This document shows, in pieces, positions 8,331 to 12,768 of a stretch of DNA of 12,768 nt. The first letter of the stretch is position 1. Every line of letters begins with the position of its first letter. The translations under genes were made by a program, and so were the position numbers. Location of the stretch: the NCBI GenBank assembly GCA_003024985.2, contig PXIH01S0037431.1. The stretch is one strand, 5' to 3'. The notes below the pieces were generated by a model, which saw only the letters and a program-made list of their open reading frames with translations, searched no databases and had not been told where the DNA came from. The stretch is from Euperipatoides rowelli (lineage: Eukaryota; Onychophora; Udeonychophora; Euonychophora; Peripatopsidae).

Positions 8331-9393
8331 AGAAACCTCAAATTACAATATAACAACATTGCCATCATTTACATAAGCTCCATTTTTCTTGTTTAGATAG
8401 AATGGACTTCTTATTAAAAACTGGTACTGGAACTTTTTCATACCTTTCTTTGCAGTATTTACATCATAATTTGAATTTAGTACATTAATTGAACCGTCTT
8501 CAGCTTAAAAAAGAAACAGCAAATAAAATAAGTTTTAAAAAACAGACAGAATCTAAAGTTTTAATCAGCCTCTTGGGTTGCACCTTGAAAACGAGTAATT
8601 TTATTTTAGATATGAATTTATGATTAAAAAAATATAATTCCAACAAGAATACCCAAGAAGATGTAAAAGAATATCTTTCAATAATTCTGGAACAAGGAAC
8701 AATGTAAAAATTAGTCAAAGGAAACAATAAGATTATATCAGCCATGATGGCTAACCCACTATGCAAGTGCTCATAAAAATGTATGAAATCTATAAATCAG
8801 GATGAAGAAACAATGATATTTAGAAATGTTTTTAATATTCCTTCAAAAGATTAACATTATTTATTTTTGCAAGTGAACACATGAAATACTACCATTATAG
8901 AAAAAAAAAAGGTGTACATTTTAAAAATATATTTAATCGGATTGAAAATTTTTTGAAGTATATTAGTCAGAAGGTAAATATTACAGTTTATTTTGTCCTG
9001 TATAAAAGATTTGAGTTGGATTTGTCAGATTCCAGTGGCAAGCAAAAATCCTGCATCTTAGCAGGACAAAAATAAAAAAGTATAACTTGCAATTTAGATT
9101 CTGAACTATTACTAGTAAACCAGCACATATCTTTTTTTTTATTATATGAAAGACAGCCATTAATATAGTAAAGATTTAAAGTACTTAGATTTTGAATTAG
9201 CAATGACCAAATGTTTAAAAGTCGAGCAATAAAAATATATGTTCCAAAAAGATACACTTTAATTGCTCAAAGAATAATAATGTCCTTACTAATTTATTAA
9301 GTTCACAGAGTGTAGACAAAAGACCTTTACAACTTTAAACATTAATAATAATTTAAATGCACATCACATAAATTTTGGATGGGTTTCATTTAT
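8331..9393. other. AT-rich stretch, possible worn Gypsy pol remains, no confident gene
   Basis: If the Gypsy element were complete, polymerase, RNase H and integrase would follow, but the space is too short and no YxDD or DDE motif is visible. One weak trace is a plus-strand reading near 9210-9330, MFKSRAIKIYVPKRYTLI, followed after about 20 codons by a His-Arg-Val-x-Thr-Lys stretch. This resembles the VPK element and GHxGxxKT zinc-binding start of Gypsy integrases. It could be chance. The ORFs at 8500-8766 (minus), 8881-9075 (plus) and 8988-9257 (minus) match nothing I know. A small hairpin TCCTGC/GCAGGA lies at 9050-9067. Confidence 0.35.
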
Positions 9394-9885
9394 AAGAGGT
9401 ATTCAAAACATTTCTTAAATGTGCATGTGATAAGTGGTGCCACCTGGTGGAATAAAAATAGGTCTTGCTTAATCACACAGTAGTCATGAAACCTGAAGAG
9501 TGGTTAATTGAAACAAAATCGGCTACCGCCGTTAAACATAAGTTTATAACTTGATATAACAGACACCACCATCAAGGCCTACTATTTATGCCATGAATGA
9601 AAGGTTTATGGCCACTGGAAAGGTTTAGCATAATAAATGTTATGGATGATCTACAGTGTCTGATGAAACTGATGAAAAGGTGTGAGTGATGAGAGACATT
9701 CCAACGCAGTCCTGGAAAGATGATTCACAGGTAGCTAATGTGGAAGATTTGAAAAGGAGAATAATTGCTGCATTTTCTAAAATCGATGTTTATATGCTGA
9801 ACAGAATATGAAAAGAGCTGAAATACGGCCTAGACATTTTACATGCAACTAATATGCACATGTTGGTGATTTCCGTATATCAGAA
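9394..9885 (+). pseudogene. Internally deleted mariner/IS630-type transposase remnant
   Basis: An ATG at 9486 starts MKPEEWLIETKSATAVKHKF, the DNA-binding helix-turn-helix start of a transposase family common in arthropods (K-S-A-T-A-V motif). One frameshift near 9550 leads to a single frame from 9560. It reads PPSRPTIYAMNERFMATGKV, then STVSDETDEKV and RDIPTQSWKD, the linker and second helix-turn-helix region. Straight after this, still in frame, follows NVEDLKRRIIAAFSKIDVYM and a TGA (9809) where the family has Trp. ELKYGLDILHATNMHM, the normal C-terminus, comes next. The entire catalytic DDE/D core is missing, roughly 200 codons compared with a full-length enzyme of about 340 residues. AAGAGGTATTCAAAACATTT (9394-9413) is a plausible left terminal inverted repeat, but no matching right end was found. 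Non-functional. Confidence 0.8.
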
Positions 9886-10523
9886 AATAACTTTAAATTG
9901 TGATCTATCTTATTCTGCCACAACCATTATTGTTAGTTGTATACTAAATTTCTTGTGTTCAATCAAAATTGTAAAAATCTCTTTACACATTGTATATTTA
10001 ATAAAAAATACATATCAGAAAGAACTTACCTTTTTGTCTTTCAGACAATAAGAATTTGATACGTTCTGCTACTCTGAGGTGAAAATAAACAACAAATAAA
10101 TTAAATTATGCAATCTAAAGAATAGCTGCAGTTTATTTAATTATTCCTACATAGTGAGCTAAAGTTTTTTTACAGCTTTGAAATCATCCCAACAAAATTG
10201 TCAACAAAGCAAATATTTATTAGTCATACATTTATTATTTATTTATTTACAAACTAAAAGATTTAAGCAATAGCTTATACAGTATTACCAGCCTTGTCGA
10301 CTAGGTTAGATGGTTACATATATACAACATAATATATATATATAATAAATATTACTAACTACTATACAAATTACTAATTCAATATTAACACTATTTCTAC
10401 GTAACAATCAAAACCAAAAATAAACACTCATTTGTTCCAAACCAAAACCCACAACCCTTTGCTGTTGCCTTCCTTACTCCCTCTCTCCTGCCCACCACCT
10501 CTACTACTCTTCAATCACCCACT
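9886..10523. other. AT-rich stretch with simple repeats, ending in the 3' region of the minus-strand LINE
   Basis: Positions 9886-10300 show no recognisable gene; the ORF at 9854-10051 overlaps the transposase C-terminus and then runs into chance sequence. TTTATT-type runs lie near 10220-10250. Positions 10432-10523 are C/T-rich on the plus strand (purine-rich on the minus strand) and probably belong to the 3' untranslated tail of the LINE that follows. A plus-strand ORF at 10432-10698 is the antisense shadow of that tail and of the reverse transcriptase end. Confidence 0.5.
10330..10346. repeat. (TA)n microsatellite
   Basis: About seven TA units lie in a wider AT-only stretch. The run sits beyond the 3' side of the minus-strand LINE fragment, where CR1/L2-like elements often end in short repeats, so it might mark the insertion end. 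That link is only a guess. Confidence 0.75.
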
Positions 10524-11268
10524 TCAACCACTATCATCATATTTGTACATTGCTCTGATATGTGTCTCAATGTCAATCTTAAAAGTTCCTAGAGTTCCCT
10601 TCATCATTTCAGTTGGAATTCTATTCCACTGTTTGACACTTCTTCTCAAGACTGATGCAGTCATATATAGTATCTATTACCCCTGTTTTGTATTGTAATC
10701 NTATGGCTGTGAGTTCTTTTACTAGTTCTTACGTTTAGTTTGAATAGATTGTTTGCATTTTTGTTTACCACTATTTCTTTAAACATAAATATCATGTCAT
10801 TTTTTAATATTCGTTGAAGGGGTGACAATAATTTTAATTTATTATATGATTTAGTCTCTTTAACCATATAATTTTCTTTGTCAACCTTCTAAATATTTTT
10901 TCCAATTTAATTCCATTCCTTTTTTTAAGTAATTGAAAAATTATTGAACCATAATCAACGATTGGTTGAATATAAGTTATGTATATTATATGAAATAGTT
11001 CCGCTGTTATATATTTAATACTATGCCTTATATATCCAAATTTACTGTTAATTGAATTGCAGATATGGTCAATATGTCTTTCAAATTCAAAATCTTCATC
11101 AAAGATCATTCCTAGATATTTTTGATATTTCACCGATTTTATTACGTCACCTTTTAAGAAGTATTTATTTCTTTGGTTATTTTTACCCAAATGTAATACT
11201 GATGTTTTAGTCTTATTTAGAATTAATCCCTTTTTAATACAATCTTCTTGATATGAAAAGTAACCAAG
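10524..11268 (-). pseudogene. C-terminal part of a Jockey/CR1-type LINE reverse transcriptase, frameshifted
   Basis: Reading down from 11268, just after a TGA, the first frame gives GLILNKTKTSVLHLG, the N-x-x-K-T motif. It then gives KYQKYLGMIFDEDFEFERHI (KYLG at 11121-11110) and a thumb-like helix SINSKFGYIRHSIKYI. YIQPIVDYGSIIF follows at about 10971-10933 and LEKIFRRLTKKII near 10880. These are the standard blocks after the catalytic site of Jockey/CR1-group polymerases, where polymerase copies the element RNA at a nicked target. A frameshift near 10870 moves to KLKLLSPLQRILKNDMIFMF with LFKLNVRTSKRTHSH (to 10661). A second shift moves to VLRRSVKQWNRIPTEMMKGT and LGTFKIDI, the W-N-x-[IL]-P end motif, stopping at 10524. 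The catalytic FADD part is absent, consistent with 5' truncation. It is unrelated in sequence pattern to the RTE copies. Position 10701 is ambiguous. Confidence 0.88.
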
Positions 11269-11289
11269 TCATTATTTTATATTTATCAT

Positions 11290-11660
11290 GCATTCTCATT
11301 AGGCCTACATAATACCTAAGGATGTAAAGTGTACACTCATTATTGTACCATTATCTTGTATATTCATTATTTATATTACCTTATATATTCATTCCTATAC
11401 CATTGCCTTGCATACTCATTATTTCCCAATTACCCTGTATAATCAGTATCTTACCATATTGTATATAAATATTGCCCAATTATCCGGTATTGTATATCAT
11501 TATTATACCATTATCTTATATTATTATCTTTAGCCTACATTACTTAATGTATTCATTATACCAGTAAACTCATTATCTTACCATATTGTATATCAATAAT
11601 TAATGAAACATTATCTTACACTTATTATGTAATGTATTCCTTATACCTGTATGATGTATT
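11290..11660. repeat. Degenerate AT-rich minisatellite
   Basis: Variants of a 25-30 base unit built on CATTAT-TACCATTATCTTGTATATT recur across the stretch. The 20-mer TATCTTACCATATTGTATAT is identical at 11447-11466 and 11574-11593, 127 bases apart. GCCTACAT occurs near 11313 and 11533, suggesting a higher-order period of about 220. CCATTATCTTGTAT and CCATTATCTTATAT also recur. Units have drifted and vary in length, so this is an old array. Confidence 0.75.
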
Positions 11661-12768
11661 TTCATTATCATCACTTATCCTTGGGAATTTTGTACCAGTC
11701 AACATTAGGGTTTGTATATGTTAGGTCATAATATTGTCCACACATAATTAAGAACACATATTAATCTGCTTGTGTCAAGCTTTCAATAGTACTGGGTAGG
11801 TCTGAAAATTAAATAATATTTGAAAATCAGGGATACAAAATATGCTTTCTGATTTTTTATTGATAAGAATAGATGCTGCAGCTTTCTGATTTTTAATCAA
11901 GAGTCATAATATGAACATTATGAAGAACAGACACAATTTAATCCTTCATGAGTTTCTTATTCTGATCTACTACTTATGAAAACTTTACTATTAAAGTAAG
12001 TAATTATAATGAAAGATATTTTTGATATTAAATCCTGTTAGCCTGCACTTTATGAACATATTTGTAATTTAATCAAAACTTTGTCTCAGGTTGGTCTCAA
12101 GAGACAAAAAGGTATATGTATTGTGTTTATATTTCATCACTTTGTCTGCAACAATGACTGAAAAAGAGCAGCAACTTGCTATTATATTAATGGTTTTCAA
12201 ACAATACAATCCTCTAGTCATTGCTTGAGTCATATAGCATCTCTATCTCACATCATACAACACATTCTGAAAATTCTGAAAGCTAATTAATAATAAAAAG
12301 TAAGGACATAAATAGATCAGCAGCATACACAATTCAAAGAGAAGAAGAAAAAAACATTTTGGAAAAAATTCTTCACCAAATCAGCAGGAAGCTAAAATTG
12401 ATAAACTAATAGACACAACTTTCAACAAGCTTATTAATAATGATAGCATTGATTATTATAAAAAAAANTTATGTTGTCATGACAATATAACTTTTCAGTG
12501 TTTACATGGCAAGTTCAAGTATTGAAATATTCCAACAAATAAAAGTAAAAATTTTGAAAGTTTTATAGCAAAATCAAAAATTAATTGCGGAAAGGATATA
12601 AGTCTAACAAATTTGAATTAATATACTTTGCAAATTTTTCAAAAATTTTCCTAGAGCTCTGTTATTAATTTATTATTAATAAAACATTATAAAACATTTC
12701 TTGAATAAATCGCTACCTTTCAAAAATCATTAATCATTACAGACACAATATTACCTATTTATACCCAT
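11661..12768. other. AT-rich stretch with small repeats, no confident gene
   Basis: A short duplication GCTTTCTGATTTTT occurs near 11843 and 11880. A hairpin TTTGTCTC/GAGACAAA spans 12080-12108. A 12-nt palindrome TTGTCATGACAA within a longer near-palindrome lies at 12469-12490, beside an ambiguous base at 12468. On the plus strand 12310-12410 reads NRSAAYTIQREEEKNILEKI then LHQISRKLKLIN, followed after a shift by KIDKLIDTTFNKLINND. This Lys/Glu-rich, helix-like composition could be a scrap of a decayed ORF, but I recognise no family. Nothing else is seen up to the window end. Confidence 0.45.

Noticed and set aside
8881-9257. ORFs at 8881-9075 (plus) and 8988-9257 (minus)
   Set aside because: They overlap on opposite strands, are Lys/Asn/Ile-rich as expected by chance, and contain no motif.
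10432-10698. Plus-strand 88-residue ORF rich in Pro/Leu/Ser
   Set aside because: It is antisense to the purine-rich 3' tail and the W-N-x-I-P end of the Jockey/CR1-type LINE.
12080-12108. Transcription terminator or RNA hairpin TTTGTCTC/GAGACAAA
   Set aside because: An 8-bp stem with a 13-base loop is common by chance, and no transcript context is visible.

Overview
The window looks like non-genic DNA from an animal nuclear genome, most likely an arthropod. It is strongly AT-rich, with no operon-like gene packing, no long intact ORF, single ambiguous bases (positions 1874, 10701 and 12468), and remains of several classes of eukaryotic transposable element. The arthropod suggestion is an inference. 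It rests mainly on the mariner-type transposase remnant and the mix of RTE-like and Jockey/CR1-like LINEs and a Ty3/Gypsy element. I see no intact host gene, RNA gene, CRISPR array or prokaryotic feature.

Layout. Positions 8-75 hold a short 25-26 bp tandem repeat. On the minus strand, 2115-1260, is a broken protein with an RRM-like half followed by CCHC zinc knuckles. At 2890-5055 two RTE-like LINE fragments lie tail to tail: a short plus-strand piece (about 2890-3085) and a long 5'-truncated minus-strand piece (about 5055-3120). Their matching 3' ends form a large imperfect inverted repeat. At 5878-5952 is a near-perfect 75-nt hairpin. At 5960-6600 there is an unassigned, coding-like minus-strand tract containing two diverged direct repeats. 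At 6940-8330 (plus) is a decayed Ty3/Gypsy element with gag, zinc knuckle, protease and the start of the pre-RT region. At 9394-9885 (plus) is a mariner/IS630-type transposase that has lost its catalytic centre. At 11268-10524 (minus) is the C-terminal part of a Jockey/CR1-type LINE reverse transcriptase in three frames. At 11290-11660 there is a degenerate AT-rich minisatellite. The rest is AT-rich sequence in which I see no gene.

The parts do not act together as a system. Every recognisable coding block carries stops or frameshifts, so the window reads as a graveyard of independent insertions. The most useful leads are the RRM/CCHC pseudogene of uncertain origin, the 75-nt hairpin, the tail-to-tail LINE palindrome, the in-frame N-to-C joint in the transposase remnant, and the unassigned tract at 5960-6600.
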